Assembly (NCBI RefSeq): GCF_035594125.1
Contig: NC_087176.1
Coordinates: 21,537,591 to 21,601,590, forward strand
Direction of reading: 5' to 3'
DNA length: 64,000 bases
Source of the DNA: Scylla paramamosain
Taxonomy: Eukaryota; Arthropoda; Malacostraca; Decapoda; Portunidae
Shown here one piece after another: positions 1 to 12,554 of the stretch. A program made the translations under genes and the position numbers. The notes under the pieces are model-generated. The model was not told where the DNA came from. It worked only from the letters and a program-made list of their open reading frames with translations, and ran no database searches. Each line of letters begins with the position of its first letter. The stretch's first letter is position 1.

Positions 1-390
1 CCACACGCCGTGTTCGTTTGTATATGAAACTGTTTTTACGAGTACATCAAAGAGCCGCGCGCGTCATTAAGTGTTTTTACAGCGGACCGCTTGCGAGGGA
101 GGATTGCTTGTTTACAGCAAGTAATTTAATTAAAGATTCATGTTATACCTTCACTGTTTTAATTAAATCATGGTCATAAGAGTTGAGGGTAATGAGCAGC
201 ATGTACGTAGCTCTTTGTGTGACGCTCGGTGAGACATGCAACACTGTCTGTCTGTCGGTCTGTCTGTCTGTCAGTAGTGGGAGTTAACACGATACTTGGG
301 AACACTGCGCCGACTCCTTAAGCAGTCAAGCCCAAAGTGAAACACGGGATTCATTGTCCGAAGCACCAACGACACGAGATGGCAACCCAA

Positions 391-422
<32 letters not shown>

Positions 423-636
423 GTGGTAATGGCTCTCCCGCCCACCTCATCTCAGTAAATGTTTGTTGGCAGTTTTCCACATTAAAAGGCCGCAATTTTC
501 CTTAAGTAAAGTCGTCTTGGTCTCGTTCGGAGTAAATTACCATCATCACAGTAGTTTTTACTTTTTTTTTTTTTTTTTCATCCAACACACTCAGACTTCC
601 CCACACGTAATATTGGCAATTCTCTCCTTCCCCCAC

Positions 637-673
<37 letters not shown>

Positions 674-1147
674 GGCAACCACAACGTGCACACCTTCCCC
701 CCTCTCCTCACCTCAGACTCGTTGACTCTGATAACTAACGTGCTTAATTTCCCATTGGTTTGTACCGGAACTCCGCCAGTCCCTACGCACCACAGATAAC
801 TCTGCTAACGCCTGTCAGCCTCCAGTGATCCCTCGTTACAAACTTTTCTGGACCCTGACCGGAGGAGGCAATGAGTGTTGTTCTGTCTGCCTGCCTGGCC
901 GTGAATAGGCTGCTGAGCTGCCCGCTAGATATCCTTACAGACCTCAGACCTCGCCGTATTGCTCGAAATTAAACCAAGTACTGCTAGTTAATTCAGACGG
1001 GTCGCAATTACTATGGACTCGCGGAAGACCAAAGCTTTTCTGCTCGAATCAAGGTCTTAACGAAGGCGATGAAAAATCTCCAGCGGACCCAAGTGAAGGC
1101 GAACAGACGAAGTGGCGGGCAGGAGTGGTGGGTCAGTGGCTTCTTAC
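1..1147. other. No gene recognised; short microsatellites
   Basis: I see no coding exon that can be supported here. The stretch contains a (CA)n run near 397-421, a T-run near 561-579 and a (CT)n run near 641-671. The rest is unique-looking sequence of mixed composition. Short open frames over the repeats translate to Cys-Val, Ser-Leu or Arg-Glu dipeptide runs and are not genes. Confidence 0.6.
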
Positions 1148-1183
1148 CTTGACCTCCGTGAACACAGATGACGGCACACTTAC
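1148..1183 (-). other. Candidate 36-nt exon or recursive splice site
   Basis: Read on the minus strand, a near-ideal acceptor (branch-point-like TGCTGAC, then pyrimidines, then TTTGCAG at 1190-1184) is followed directly by GTAAGT. After 36 nt, AAG is followed by the donor GTAAGAAG (1147-1140). Either this is a 12-codon exon, open in two frames, or the abutting CAG|GTAAGT is a zero-length recursive splice site with a downstream RS-exon donor. No host gene is visible. It would have to be a minus-strand gene with a very long intron. Confidence 0.35.
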
Positions 1184-1665
1184 CTGCAAAGAAAAGGGAT
1201 TGTCAGCATGGTTGTTATATTCTACCTGAGTACCACCTTACTGTATTTTTTTTTTTATGTGTGCATATTTATTGCATTAAGAGTGTCGAGCTGATGACGA
1301 GCCAGCTTTGACTTAAATAAGGCGTAGAAATTGCAGTGGAGAGCCTGTGAGCTGCAAACACCACAACTTCACGGCACCTTTCTCCCCCTCACGCCTGGCT
1401 GGTTGTCTTGCATCTCTCCGACACTCCAATTCGTGACTCAGCCCTCCACTCGCCCGTGAATCCCGACGCACCCTCACCACCACTACCTTTATCACCGCCA
1501 CCAGCACCGCCCCTTCAGTAGACTGGCTTCTGAGGGCAGCTCCATTGTCCCTAACCTCTCTCTGTTCGGATTACGTTGCGTCTATTTTTGTTTGTAATGA
1601 TTCATTTTTATGTGTTTGTTCTGTCATTGCCTTCCTTCACACACACACACTCACACACTCTGTGC

Positions 1666-1753
<88 letters not shown>
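1666..1753. repeat. (TA)n microsatellite
   Basis: An uninterrupted TA dinucleotide run of about 88 bp. A (GA)n run of about 70 bp follows at roughly 1873-1940. Open frames crossing both are Ile-Tyr or Ser-Leu artefacts. Confidence 0.95.
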
Positions 1754-1756
<3 letters not shown>

Positions 1757-1867
1757 CCTCCACTCTCTTAATCGCTCCCTTTTCCTCGCAGCCAAAAGGT
1801 CAACGGCATCAAGGCAAATCTAATCTTCATGTTTTGAGTTGCGGAAGCTTTCAAAACCATGACTGGT

Positions 1868-1944
<77 letters not shown>

Positions 1945-2277
1945 CGACAGGAAAGGAAAAAGTAAATAAACAAATGGATAAATAAAAATGAATATTAATT
2001 TTAGGCCCACTTCTGTAAACATGGCGGGGCACGACACCTGAGGCGGCGTGCTAAATGGTATATATTCTGACATTTGTTTTGTCCACTTGTTTCTGTCTCA
2101 TTAGGCCGCTAATGACACGCCGGTACTGAGGAGGAGGGGCGGGAGAGGGTGCGGGAGGGAGGGAGGGAGGGAGGGAGGTTCACTTACTCGTATTACGCTC
2201 AACACATAGCCATTAAGAGTTTCATTTGCAATCGGCAGGATAAAGAAAATAGGTACAGGTTATAGCAAATCACGGAG

Positions 2278-2385
2278 GCCGAGGCGGGGGTGTGTGGGTG
2301 CAGGTGGGTGGCGGACGAGGCGGGGTGGGGATGTGCGGGTGGAGGTGGGTGGCGAGGTGAGGCGGGATGTGTGGCTGCAGGTGGA

Positions 2386-2390
<5 letters not shown>
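2278..2390. repeat. G-rich minisatellite, about 3 degenerate units
   Basis: Three imperfect units of roughly 36-42 bp each begin with GAGGCGGG and contain GGTGGGTGG or a variant. They start at about 2278, 2315 and 2358. The plus strand has many runs of three or more G, so G-quadruplex formation is possible. The block runs straight into a (GA)n tract (2391-2432), and a (TC)n tract follows at 2503-2574. Confidence 0.7.
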
Positions 2391-2434
<44 letters not shown>

Positions 2435-2497
2435 ATAACTGAGATGCAGGAAACTTCTAAATGAAAAACAAGTTCTGTCGCCTTTACCAATAAGAAT

Positions 2498-2574
<77 letters not shown>
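2391..2574. repeat. (GA)n and (TC)n pair
   Basis: A (GA)n run at about 2391-2432 and a broken (CT)n run at about 2503-2574 flank a 70-bp spacer. Because GA and TC are complementary, the two arms could pair across the spacer as a long imperfect hairpin. Frames through here encode only dipeptide repeats. Confidence 0.9.
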
Positions 2575-2575
<1 letters not shown>

Positions 2576-3059
2576 TCGTGGGGGTAAAAGAGAGTTGGCT
2601 GGCACTACAATAGGCTTTGGTTAAAATGTTCCAGTTATACTCCCTAACTGCACTTAAATAACTAACTTTTCCAATATGGCAACACGTGATTGCCCAGAAC
2701 ACTCCCTCTACTCCCCCCCTCTCCCCCCTGCCACCCCGAGTAACTGCAGGCGGAGGCACGGGCGGTGAGACGTGATGAGAGGAGTAGTGGCAGTGATGGG
2801 CGGGCCTGGTGATGTATGGAATAATACGTGGTGTTGACAAAGAATGGGATAAGAGGTGAGCGATGGTGGTGAATACGCGTCTAACTCAAGGACAAAACAA
2901 ACAAGACACCCAACACCAAACAAACAAGAAATGCAACCAAGCCTCGGGTCTCCTTTACCAGCTCCTTTACCAGCACAGCTAGAACAGATCATATTATATA
3001 TTATAACTTAGTATGTTTTTCTGTTAATAAGTTAAATATCAAAACTATGCCAATTCCAT

Positions 3060-3319
3060 CAATAAAAGGAAAATAATAATATGTTGCCGAAAAGTTTTTT
3101 TTTTCCTCGTCTTTTCCTTTCCTTACCTCCTCCTCCTCTTCCATACCCCTCATACTCCAAATCTCCCCTCCACCACCCCCTACTCCGCATAGGAGTCTAG
3201 GAAAACACCTGGAAACACCTGGAAAACCCTAGAAATTATGCTAAATACTGACAGGGAGAGACAGAAAATTGTTACCTTCGGCTTAACTGTGCGAGGCTCG
3301 GGGGGACTGGGCGCCAAGG

Positions 3320-3354
<35 letters not shown>

Positions 3355-4440
3355 GTGAGGCAAAACGACAGAAATGCTGGTTGGATGGGTGATTTCTCTC
3401 AGGTCCTACTTAACCTCACATCGACGCCACGAAAGGATGAGTGGGCGGGGTATCCATCATAACGACATCTAGTCTCGCTGCCAGTGCCTGTACTCGTAAA
3501 TTTTAGCAAGTTTACATTACCTCTATTATGAAGACACGAGACCAAAGCATATTTTTGCCAGTTAGCTCGGGGTATCAAACATTCACTGCCAAAACAGCAT
3601 CCTCATCCGACGCTCTCTTAAGATTTTATTTGCTAAAAAGGACAGGACACGGCACCTCAAACCTTTGGTAACATACTAAAACCAGAATTATGAGACATTT
3701 CTGCCAGAAACTCCACTACTTTCAATAGGCTCTTAGATAAGGTTAAAAAAATTTTCATCTTTTATTTTTTTTATGATTCTCGTGATAGATTAACAAGATT
3801 TCTACATTATCAACTGGAGAATCACTCTTCAATATTCGGCTAATGACCTTTGTGACCTTTGAAAACAGTTGTGGTGAGAGGGAAGCGTTTCAGGCCTAAG
3901 ACAGGGAAAGGCCTCTTACCTCACGCCTCTCCCCTTTTATCCCTCCTCCGTGACCTCTGACATTGCTGACAGCTCCCTCGCTCCCCTCCACTCGCTTCTC
4001 CCAGCTGTAGCTCGCCCTCCTCTCCCCTCGCTGTCACTGAGCTAAGATGTGCAAGACTTCTCCCCTGATGCAATATTCCTGTGTGAACTCTTGCCACCAC
4101 CACGCTCTTTAAAGGTGGAATCTCTTACACCGAACACGTTTATCCCTGATGAGTTTCCAAAACGACTCCACCATTTAAGTGGCAACTCACTCTTAAATGT
4201 GGACACAATTCTGCCTTGAAAGAATACCAGAGACAGTCAGAGTCCACTGATATTCCACACACTTGGGCGTTTTCTCTCCTGGAAATTATTTCGTTCATTG
4301 AGAAAGTGAACAAAATTCAGCGCCGCCGTCTTTTTCTTCACAAGATAAAGAGATACACAATATGAGAAAATATCTCAATAGAAAAGATGAAGAATCACAT
4401 AATAACAAATCGCACCGGTAGAAATATCATTAATAAACTC
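3060..4440. other. Gene-free stretch
   Basis: No gene is recognised. It contains a (GT)n run (about 3323-3352) and otherwise non-repetitive sequence. A purine-rich minus-strand interval ending in GAG|GTAAGA (donor at about 3914-3919) could be an exon end, but I could not identify a protein or a matching acceptor. Confidence 0.5.
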
Positions 4441-4441
4441 C

Positions 4442-4474
<33 letters not shown>

Positions 4475-4889
4475 CCTTTCTTTACTAAATCTGTTCTTCA
4501 TTCACACACAAAGCTACAAAAGTGGAGGAGAAAAACGCGTGTCCCACCACCACCACCACGACCACCACCATCACCACCACCACCATCACCACCACCACAA
4601 AAGACGTGCACTGAATCTTTGCGTGGTGGCGCCCGAGAGAGTCCTGCGCCCTCTGCCACAGCGACTCCCAGTTCGGGGAATGCGGAGGCGTGGCGAGGCA
4701 GGAGGGAGAAGCGAAATAGGGACGGATTGCGAGAGGAGATAAAAGAGGGAGGCAGAAAGGAGAGGACAGAGCGGCAGGCGAGAAAAGTAAGACTGACACA
4801 GGGATTTGGGGAGAAGGGCAAACAAAACAACGCAGGGACTCTTAAACTCCGCGAAAATATCCTGTCAAAAGAGAACTGAAATACACTGA

Positions 4890-4973
<84 letters not shown>
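4442..4973. repeat. CAA, CAC and GA microsatellite cluster
   Basis: The cluster consists of (CAA)n at about 4442-4473, (CAC/ACC)n at about 4543-4600 and (GA)n at about 4893-4973. The His-rich and Val/Gly-rich open frames over it are repeat translations, not genes. Confidence 0.9.
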
Positions 4974-4975
<2 letters not shown>

Positions 4976-5295
4976 ACACTAAGGGATTTTCGCGCCAAGG
5001 TATATTCGTCGATGGAATAGATAAGAATAAATTAATGGCACAAAAAACTCTTAAATTTTAAAAAGTAATGCAACATACATCGTGCAAAGAAAACGTGACG
5101 GCAGAGATGAAAGGTGATAAGGCGCGAGGCATCAGTGGTGGTGGTGGTGGTGGTGGTGGAGGAGAAGGAAGAGGAGGAGTAGGAGGAATGTTAAAGGAGG
5201 AAAAGAAAGGAACAAGTGGAGGTAAAGGCGGAGGAAAAAAATGATAAGCAACACACATACACGCTGTTGACGTTGATTAAGAGGGAGCATTTACC

Positions 5296-5297
<2 letters not shown>

Positions 5298-5388
<91 letters not shown>

Positions 5389-5413
5389 TTTTTAAAGGCA
5401 CTGGAATCTGGAA

Positions 5414-5487
<74 letters not shown>

Positions 5488-5593
5488 GCTTACCTAGCCA
5501 TCAATCTTCCTTTATGTTCATAAAATAAATAAATAAATAAATAAATACACACAAAAGCAAAACTGCAAATATCTTGGCACATACAAAGTACTA

Positions 5594-5624
<31 letters not shown>
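5298..5624. repeat. (GT)n, (CT)n, (AAAT)n, (AC)n series
   Basis: Four pure simple repeats lie within 330 bp: (GT)n about 5298-5385, (CT)n about 5419-5483, (AAAT)n about 5522-5547 and (AC)n about 5597-5624. No gene is seen between them. Confidence 0.95.
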
Positions 5625-6413
5625 TGACACGAGAAACCTGAAGCATTGCCGGAAATACAGTAAGTGTAAAAGACATTATTGCATTAGTGTTTAAGATAAT
5701 TCCTTTTTTACTTTGGTGTTGAGCACTGACATGATGATGAGAAATACTCACTGTAGTGTATGCACGTCTGTAAAAGTTTTAGACAGCGTCCTCCTATAGA
5801 TAACTCATAAATCCGCATAAGAATTAAGAGGTGCTTCCCAGGGTCTATCTTAAGTCCACAAATTGTGTGTACAGTACGGCTTCTTTCACACATTGAGCCT
5901 CGGAACACTTCCTAAGAGCCTAAGAAGGTAGTTCCTCGATTTATGAAGCATCGGAATTCCGGTGCTTCAGCCATCATTCACTCCTACATAAAAATGAGAA
6001 GCGCGTCAGGCATCACCTCTCTCGATACAAGTTTGCATATTTAATCGACAAAAAATGAGTCCATGAAGAATTTAAGCCGCACATCAATCTTCCTAATCCT
6101 CCGCGCTGTGCTGGCCATTGCACCTCAGCGTATCGAATATGTTCATCAATACAGAGATGGGAATAAATTATATGAAGATTGATGACAGTAAAGAGAAAGT
6201 GAAGCAGACACAGGAGAGACAGGGCTGGTGTTACGGCGCGCGCTTCCTTCACTGAATAATGTTTACACACAGACATCGTGCCAGTGGTACAAAGCAAGAC
6301 GCGCAAGCTTCCTAACAACTCATGGCTTGAAATAATGCAATAATGTCTTTTAAATTGAATCTCAATTTTGACATTTCTTTGCTCTTAGCTAATTATTTTA
6401 TCTAGTCAGAGCA

Positions 6414-6445
6414 CCAGCAGATAACACTGACGTGCTATCTGCTGG
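6414..6445. other. Perfect 10-bp inverted repeat (hairpin)
   Basis: CCAGCAGATA (6414-6423) and TATCTGCTGG (6436-6445) are perfect reverse complements around a 12-nt loop. A short degenerate repeat built on GGCAGACTCGGCAG and similar follows at about 6479-6540. No gene or transposon was identified around it. Confidence 0.6.
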
Positions 6446-6734
6446 CAAGGACAACTCATTCAGCCAAGACTCGGCTGCAGAGGCAGAGGCAGACTCGGCA
6501 GTGGCAGACTTGGCAGAGGGAAAGGCAGAAGCAGGAGTTGCCTCGACGCGGCCTGATAGCAAGTGATGAGCGTCTTGGTCAACACCGGTGCGTGTGGTGA
6601 GGGCGTTATGGCTCACCAGGGACTGCATCTTTACTTGCTTTCTTTCTGCTTCTTATGAGAATACAGGGGACACATGCATGACTAACAAGCATAAGGCGAG
6701 GGACAAACAGTCAGCCGAACACTGCGCATTGTGT

Positions 6735-6806
6735 CTGGCAATCTCAGTAGTAGTCTTTTTTTTCACTGTTTTTTGTTGCCCTTGTTGTCCCTCCTACATA
6801 AAAACA
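6735..6806 (+). mobile_element. LINE 3' tail fragment
   Basis: The segment contains TTTTTGTTGCCCTTG...TCC.TCCTACATAAAAA. This matches the 3' end of the LINE at 9975-11086 (TTGTTGCCCTTGG...CCTTCCTACATAAAA). It is probably a strongly 5'-truncated copy of that family. The assignment rests on about 40 aligned bases. Confidence 0.5.
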
Positions 6807-7120
6807 AAAAGACCGACAGACAGATAGACACACAGCCAGATATACGTAAGACTATTGTCAGATGTTCTGAGGTATACGTGATCACAACGTTCTTAACCCT
6901 TATGTTCCGGTGATTAAATTATTTTCCCATAAGCCATGACGGGTAAAAATCATAAACTAGAAATTGTCAGAAGACTGTTTGGATACTAATATTTTTTTTC
7001 TCTGTGTTATTCTGAATACAATGATGTACTTTGTAGCTCCATGTGATCTCTGAAAAGGTTAGTTATGGCTTATCAAGGATCTCGCTGTGTGATCTGTCAA
7101 TCAGAAACAGCCCGGAGAAG

Positions 7121-7157
7121 ACACACACACACACACGCACACACACACACACACACA

Positions 7158-7213
<56 letters not shown>

Positions 7214-7236
7214 TTGGAAGAGAAATTGTACACTTC

Positions 7237-7306
<70 letters not shown>

Positions 7307-7328
7307 ATATCAAGTTTCAAGCAAATAA

Positions 7329-7389
<61 letters not shown>

Positions 7390-7404
7390 ACAACACACAC
7401 ACAC
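7121..7404. repeat. Composite microsatellite AC-TC-GA-TC-CA
   Basis: The order is (AC)n 7121-7160, (TC)n 7161-7210, a short spacer, (GA)n 7241-7302, a short spacer, (TC)n 7331-7366 and (CA)n 7367-7404. The TC and GA blocks are complementary, so the middle can form long hairpins. Each block is also a homopurine-homopyrimidine tract capable of triplex (H-DNA) structure. Four of the frames are open throughout only because the repeats lack stop codons. Confidence 0.95.
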
Positions 7405-8136
7405 AATAATAGGGAAGGATCTGAGATGCTTCCCTATTATCAGGCTGTCCGTGTCCTTCGCTCTTATCAGGTCCCTCGGCTCTTATCAGGGTGCTTTCCA
7501 CACGGGTGGTCGCTGGGGTTGCCAAGTGTCGCCCTCAGAATGGGACATTTAAAGATTTTAAACATTTTAAACATTTTATTAAGAAAGGGGGATGAAATAC
7601 AGTGCAGGGGGGGGGAACAAGGGTAAGTACGAAATACAGAAATATAGGAGAAGGTTACAGTCACCGAGCGTCCGGTTTGCTGTGGCATACATTGCTTTCA
7701 ACTTGTGGCCTTAGTGCTTTATTGTTGGATAAGCTATGTGTACATTTGTGACTATGTGTGTTTAGAGTTTACTTAAGTTTTACAGATAAAATGATGATTA
7801 ACTTATTACAATGAACATTACAGTCAATGATATACTGGTTCTGGATACGGAATTTTCTCCAGGGAAAGTAGGCTCCTTGGGAACCAGGCATGGCTTGATG
7901 GGGGGTGCAGAATGGGAGAATAGCTTAGTTACCGCTAAATATACAGAGCTAGTGGCAACACTACGGGTGGAAACAGATGCCACACACTTCCACGCGCCAT
8001 CTGACTCGAGAAACCGCGCTTGGAGCTCAAAATTGAGGCGCGAAAATTCTTGATTACGGGAACGATCGCCGTCGCTACGGACGCACTGATGCAATCGTTC
8101 ATATATGATCACCGGAATGAAAGGGTTAAGACAGGT

Positions 8137-8479
<343 letters not shown>

Positions 8480-9391
8480 AGATAAGTAAATAAAAAAAAA
8501 GATAGCACGTAGTGTAATCGACTACAGTATCCCCAGCCTAATGCCCCGATCCCTAACTCCCTCACCACCCACGCCCTGTCCACCTCCACCACCACCATTC
8601 CCACCACACCCTCTCTGTGCCGCGCAGCACAACGACCTTCATCTCGTCTGCATCATTAAAATTTCCACGTCCATGATTTGGCAGCGCGCCTCACACACAA
8701 GTCTCCAATGGGGCCGTGTTTTCACTTCGCTGGTGCACACACTTCCCACGCCCTGCCTCCCTGCCTCCCTGCCGGTGTCCCTGATCACGCCACCGCCAGA
8801 CGCCTTGTAAGCGAGCAGCCTGGAATCACACCAGGGACTCCTCTCCCTTCCCTCTTCCTTTCCCGCGTTCATATCATTGTAGTGGAGCCTCTGATGAAAT
8901 TTATAGGGAATCTCAGAGGCTTATTGCTTGCTGCATGCGCGGCGCCTGAAGCAGTGATGCATTGAGAGCCAGGAAATGCATATTGAGCCGAGCTATGCCA
9001 TTATATTCAGCCGACCATTGGGTTTATTGAAAAGCTGTTATTGCCGCGGTTGTGTCCCGTTCTGGTAAGGGGAGGGAGGGAGGGAGAGAGGGAGGGAAGG
9101 AGGGTGGGGCAGGGACACTGGTGGGCAAAGGGAACGAAGGCTGGGAGGGCCAGAAGATCCATGTGACTCTAGCGTGCTCACCAATACACCACCAGACTAC
9201 TAATGTTATTATGATCAGAATATTCAGCTTACATCACAAAAATTCACCTACCACGAACCGGGGCCATCGTTATTAACAACACTGAACCCTTTCTTCCCTG
9301 GAGAGAAGCGCGGGTGAGGCTCATTCCCGCTCCCCCGGTAGTGAAGTCTGCGCCGGGCAAACACTGCCTCGAGATGAAAGAAGCTTCGCCT

Positions 9392-9461
9392 CTCTGTCCC
9401 GGGAATCAAACACGGGTCTTTTGTCTTGACCGAGCCGAGGGTGCACTGCTCTGAGACAGAG
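9392..9461 (-). pseudogene. tRNA-like relic or SINE head
   Basis: On the minus strand a 70-nt segment begins CTCTGTC and ends GACAGAG, a perfect 7-bp acceptor-like stem. A D-arm-like stem (GAG...CTC) and a T-arm-like segment with loop TGTTTGATTCC lie in the right order. The anticodon arm is poor: it has a mismatch, and G replaces the universal U33. It therefore looks like a decayed tRNA or tRNA-derived SINE rather than a working gene. The T-loop also departs from the GGTTCGA consensus. Confidence 0.35.
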
Positions 9462-9485
9462 AAGCAGCGAGGCTGTACGAGCGTT

Positions 9486-9530
<45 letters not shown>

Positions 9531-9655
9531 ACAATTTGTCGCGCTTCACTTCATATCTAACATGTCGAGTTCAAATACTCTACTGGATGAGCATACAGAG
9601 AATTAGTATTTTTCACAACTCTCTTTCATAATTTAATGGAAACAATGATAAACAT

Positions 9656-9699
<44 letters not shown>
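9486..9699. repeat. (GA)n and (GT)n microsatellites
   Basis: (GA)n at about 9486-9530 and (GT)n at about 9659-9699, with 128 bp of ordinary sequence between them. Confidence 0.95.
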
Positions 9700-9700
<1 letters not shown>

Positions 9701-9935
9701 TTCAGTCACGTACATGTCTCTCCATACACGTCCGGTCCAGAGGCGCCAATTATCGTTCGCTGTACTGTGGACATGTTAGGAGGGCTCGTAGCGTGAATGG
9801 AATGTGAACTTTTACAGAACCCCTCACTGGAATCATGCACAATCGCATATTATACAATATTTGTACTGTTTTTTTTTCTTTTTTCTATTCCTACTATACT
9901 CTCATACATCCATTCTTATCATTACCGTGTGACCT

Positions 9936-10979
9936 TTGGCTGAATACATACATTCATTCTTACATACATACATACATTTCCTTTCTGACCGTTCTATTGC
10001 TGCTGTGGTAGACGGTCACTGTTCTTCTCCTAAATCTATTAACAGTGGTGTTCCTCAGGGTTCTGTCCTGTCACCCACTCTCTTCTTATTATTCATTAAT
10101 GATCTTCTAAACCAAACTTCTTGTCCTATCCACTCCTATGCTGATGATACCACCCTGCACTTTTCCACGTCTTTTCATAGACGTCCAACCCTTCAGGAGG
10201 TAAACATATCACGCAGGGAAGCCACAGAACGCCTGACTTCTGATCTTTCTAAAATTTCTGATTGGGGCAGAGCAAACTTGGTATTGTTCAATGCCTCAAA
10301 AACTCAATTCCTCCATCTATCAACTCGACACAATCTTCCAGACAACTATCCCCTCTTCTTCAATGACACTCAACTGTCCCCCTCTTCTACACTGAATATC
10401 CTCGGTCTGTCCTTTACTTATAATCTGAACTGGAAACTTCACATCTCTTCTCTAGCTAAAACAGCTTCTATGAAGTTAGGTGTTCTGAGACGTCTCCGCC
10501 AGTTTTTCTCACCCCCCCAGCTGCTAACTCTGTACAAGGGCCTTATCCGTCCATGTATGGAGTATGCTTCACATGTCTGGGGGGGTTCCACTCATACTGC
10601 TGTTCTAGACAGGGTGGAATCAAAAGCTTTTCGTCTCATCAACTCCTCTCCTCTAACTGACTGTCTTCAGCCCCTCTCTCACCGCCGCAATGTTGCATAT
10701 CTAGCTGTCTTCTACCGCTATTTTCATGCCAACTGCTCTTCTGATCTTGCTAACTGCATGCCTCCCCTCCTCCCGCGGCCTCGCTGCACAAGACTTTCTT
10801 CTTTCTCTCACTCCTATTCTGTCCACCTCTCTAACGCAAGAGTTAACCAGTATTCTCAATCATTCATCCCTTTCTCTGGTAAACTCTGGAACTCCTTGCC
10901 TGCTTCTGTATTTCCACCTTCCTATGACTTGAATTCCTTCAAGAGGGAGGTTTCAAGACACTTATCCACCAATTTTTGA
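9936..10979 (+). CDS. LINE reverse transcriptase, C-terminal fragment
   Basis: An open frame of 347 codons. The first ~14 codons come from flanking TACA repeats; LINE homology starts at about residue 15 ([11 protein letters not shown]). Reverse transcriptase signatures visible are GVPQGS (residues 38-43) and the YADD active site (68-71). The start codon is fortuitous, since the true N-terminus was lost by 5' truncation. It would encode only a partial enzyme without finger-domain motifs or endonuclease, so it should not support retrotransposition alone. Confidence 0.8.
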   Translation: MAEYIHSFLHTYIHFLSDRSIAAVVDGHCSSPKSINSGVPQGSVLSPTLFLLFINDLLNQTSCPIHSYADDTTLHFSTSFHRRPTLQEVNISRREATERLTSDLSKISDWGRANLVLFNASKTQFLHLSTRHNLPDNYPLFFNDTQLSPSSTLNILGLSFTYNLNWKLHISSLAKTASMKLGVLRRLRQFFSPPQLLTLYKGLIRPCMEYASHVWGGSTHTAVLDRVESKAFRLINSSPLTDCLQPLSHRRNVAYLAVFYRYFHANCSSDLANCMPPLLPRPRCTRLSSFSHSYSVHLSNARVNQYSQSFIPFSGKLWNSLPASVFPPSYDLNSFKREVSRHLSTNF

Positions 10980-11086
10980 CCACTGCTTTGACCCTTTTAA
11001 GGGACTGGCATTTCAGTGGGCATTTTTTTTTATTAGATTTTTGTTGCCCTTGGCCAGTATCCTTCCTACATAAAAAAAAAAAAAAA
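9975..11086 (+). mobile_element. 5'-truncated jockey-like LINE, RT half
   Basis: A 5'-truncated non-LTR retrotransposon copy with one open frame ending at 10979. It encodes the second half of the reverse transcriptase: [13 protein letters not shown], then the catalytic [10 protein letters not shown], then the thumb and C-terminal region with [16 protein letters not shown]. The 5' RT motifs and the endonuclease are missing. The 3' UTR ends CCTTCCTACAT plus an A tail at 11072-11086. TACATACATA repeats flank both ends (about 9961-9970 and 11087-11096) and could be the target duplication. The intact frame over 1 kb suggests a fairly young copy. A degraded relative lies at 30.8-33.3 kb. Confidence 0.85.
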
Positions 11087-11949
11087 TACATACATAGATG
11101 CCATTATTACTGAAAGATAAGAGGCATACATGTTTTTTGTGTGACACATAGTATTGGTATCATTAAGCTAAAACACAGTGACTATCATTCCCTTTTTTCT
11201 CTCTCTTTTTGTTGACATGATGTCGGTGAGTCAGTTTAGCAGCTCAGACACCAAGTTATGAACACACATTTGTGTTGTTGCCTTGTCGTTAGTGTGGCGT
11301 GACCCCGTGACTTGCTGCTCTGTGTAATGGCGTGGTAGAAAATGTGCTACAAAATGTACCAAGGAATTCCGAGCATTTCTTTTCACATTAGCGGCATTGT
11401 CAAGGAACGTTTGCTTGGCGTCTTGGTGATGGTGGTGGTGGTAGTGGTGGTGTTCTTGTAATGTACTGTACAAGGGATTGCTAGTTTATGATAATGTTGC
11501 TGATGTTATTTTTGTATATCATTGCCGTTGTTGTCGGTGGTGATGGTGGCGGCAATAGTAGTAACCAGAAGTGATGGTGTAGCTACTCATCCCGTCACAC
11601 CAGGAATCAACACGGAAACACCGCACCGCACGTCACCACACCACATAGCACTACACTCGACTGGCACCCTACACCACCACAACCACCAGACAGCTCTACC
11701 CAGCCAGCCGTGCGCTTTATCATATATACGCGCACGTACCTGTCCTTTCTCCGCTGCACCACTTCACTGCTTTAATCGATAATGTTACACGAATGAAGGG
11801 TTTCTATTAAAATTACTGGATCATCACTAGGGAGCACAGCCAAGACCTTCAGTATCACACACTTCATCTTCTTAATAGCTCTGGGATTATTAGAAATGTA
11901 CCGAGCAGCTGCGATTGTGAAGCTGTTAATACGTAACATCAGAAGGCAT

Positions 11950-11952
<3 letters not shown>

Positions 11953-12018
<66 letters not shown>

Positions 12019-12042
12019 ATTGATTGATTGATTGATTGATTG
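11953..12042. repeat. (GA)n followed by (TGAT)n
   Basis: (GA)n at about 11953-12015 is joined directly to (TGAT)n at about 12016-12042. A 280-bp A-rich stretch with no recognised gene follows. Confidence 0.9.
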
Positions 12043-12327
12043 ACCAAAGGGAAGTACACACCAATAAACACATTAAAAAAATAGTCCAAATTACAAATAT
12101 ACAGAGGAAACTTTTGCAACTACGATATTGAAAATATATCATCGAAAATAAAATCTGTTGCATAAAATCAAAACACAAACTCATAAAAACCTGACATAGC
12201 AACCAAATAAAAACAAGACACATTATAAAAATAAAACAGCGGAATGTAAATAATTAGACAAGAAATTCACTGAAAATATTCAAAACCCATAAAAGACATG
12301 CCTAAAAACTAAATTGTAATCCTATAC

Positions 12328-12502
<175 letters not shown>

Positions 12503-12554
12503 CAAGAATTTATCCAAACAAACTTTTTTTTTTAAAGCAAACACATATCCAACA

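Noticed and set aside
1545..2605. Open frames rich in Ile-Tyr, Ser-Leu and Arg-Glu dipeptides
   Set aside because: They are translations of (TA)n, (TC)n and (GA)n tracts, which contain no stop codons in several frames. There is no unique-sequence domain around them. The same holds for all such frames elsewhere in the window.
4539..4742. His-rich peptide MSHHHHHDHHHH as a metal-binding protein
   Set aside because: It arises from (CAC)n and is followed by unrelated sequence on a frame without family similarity. The opposite strand is equally open.
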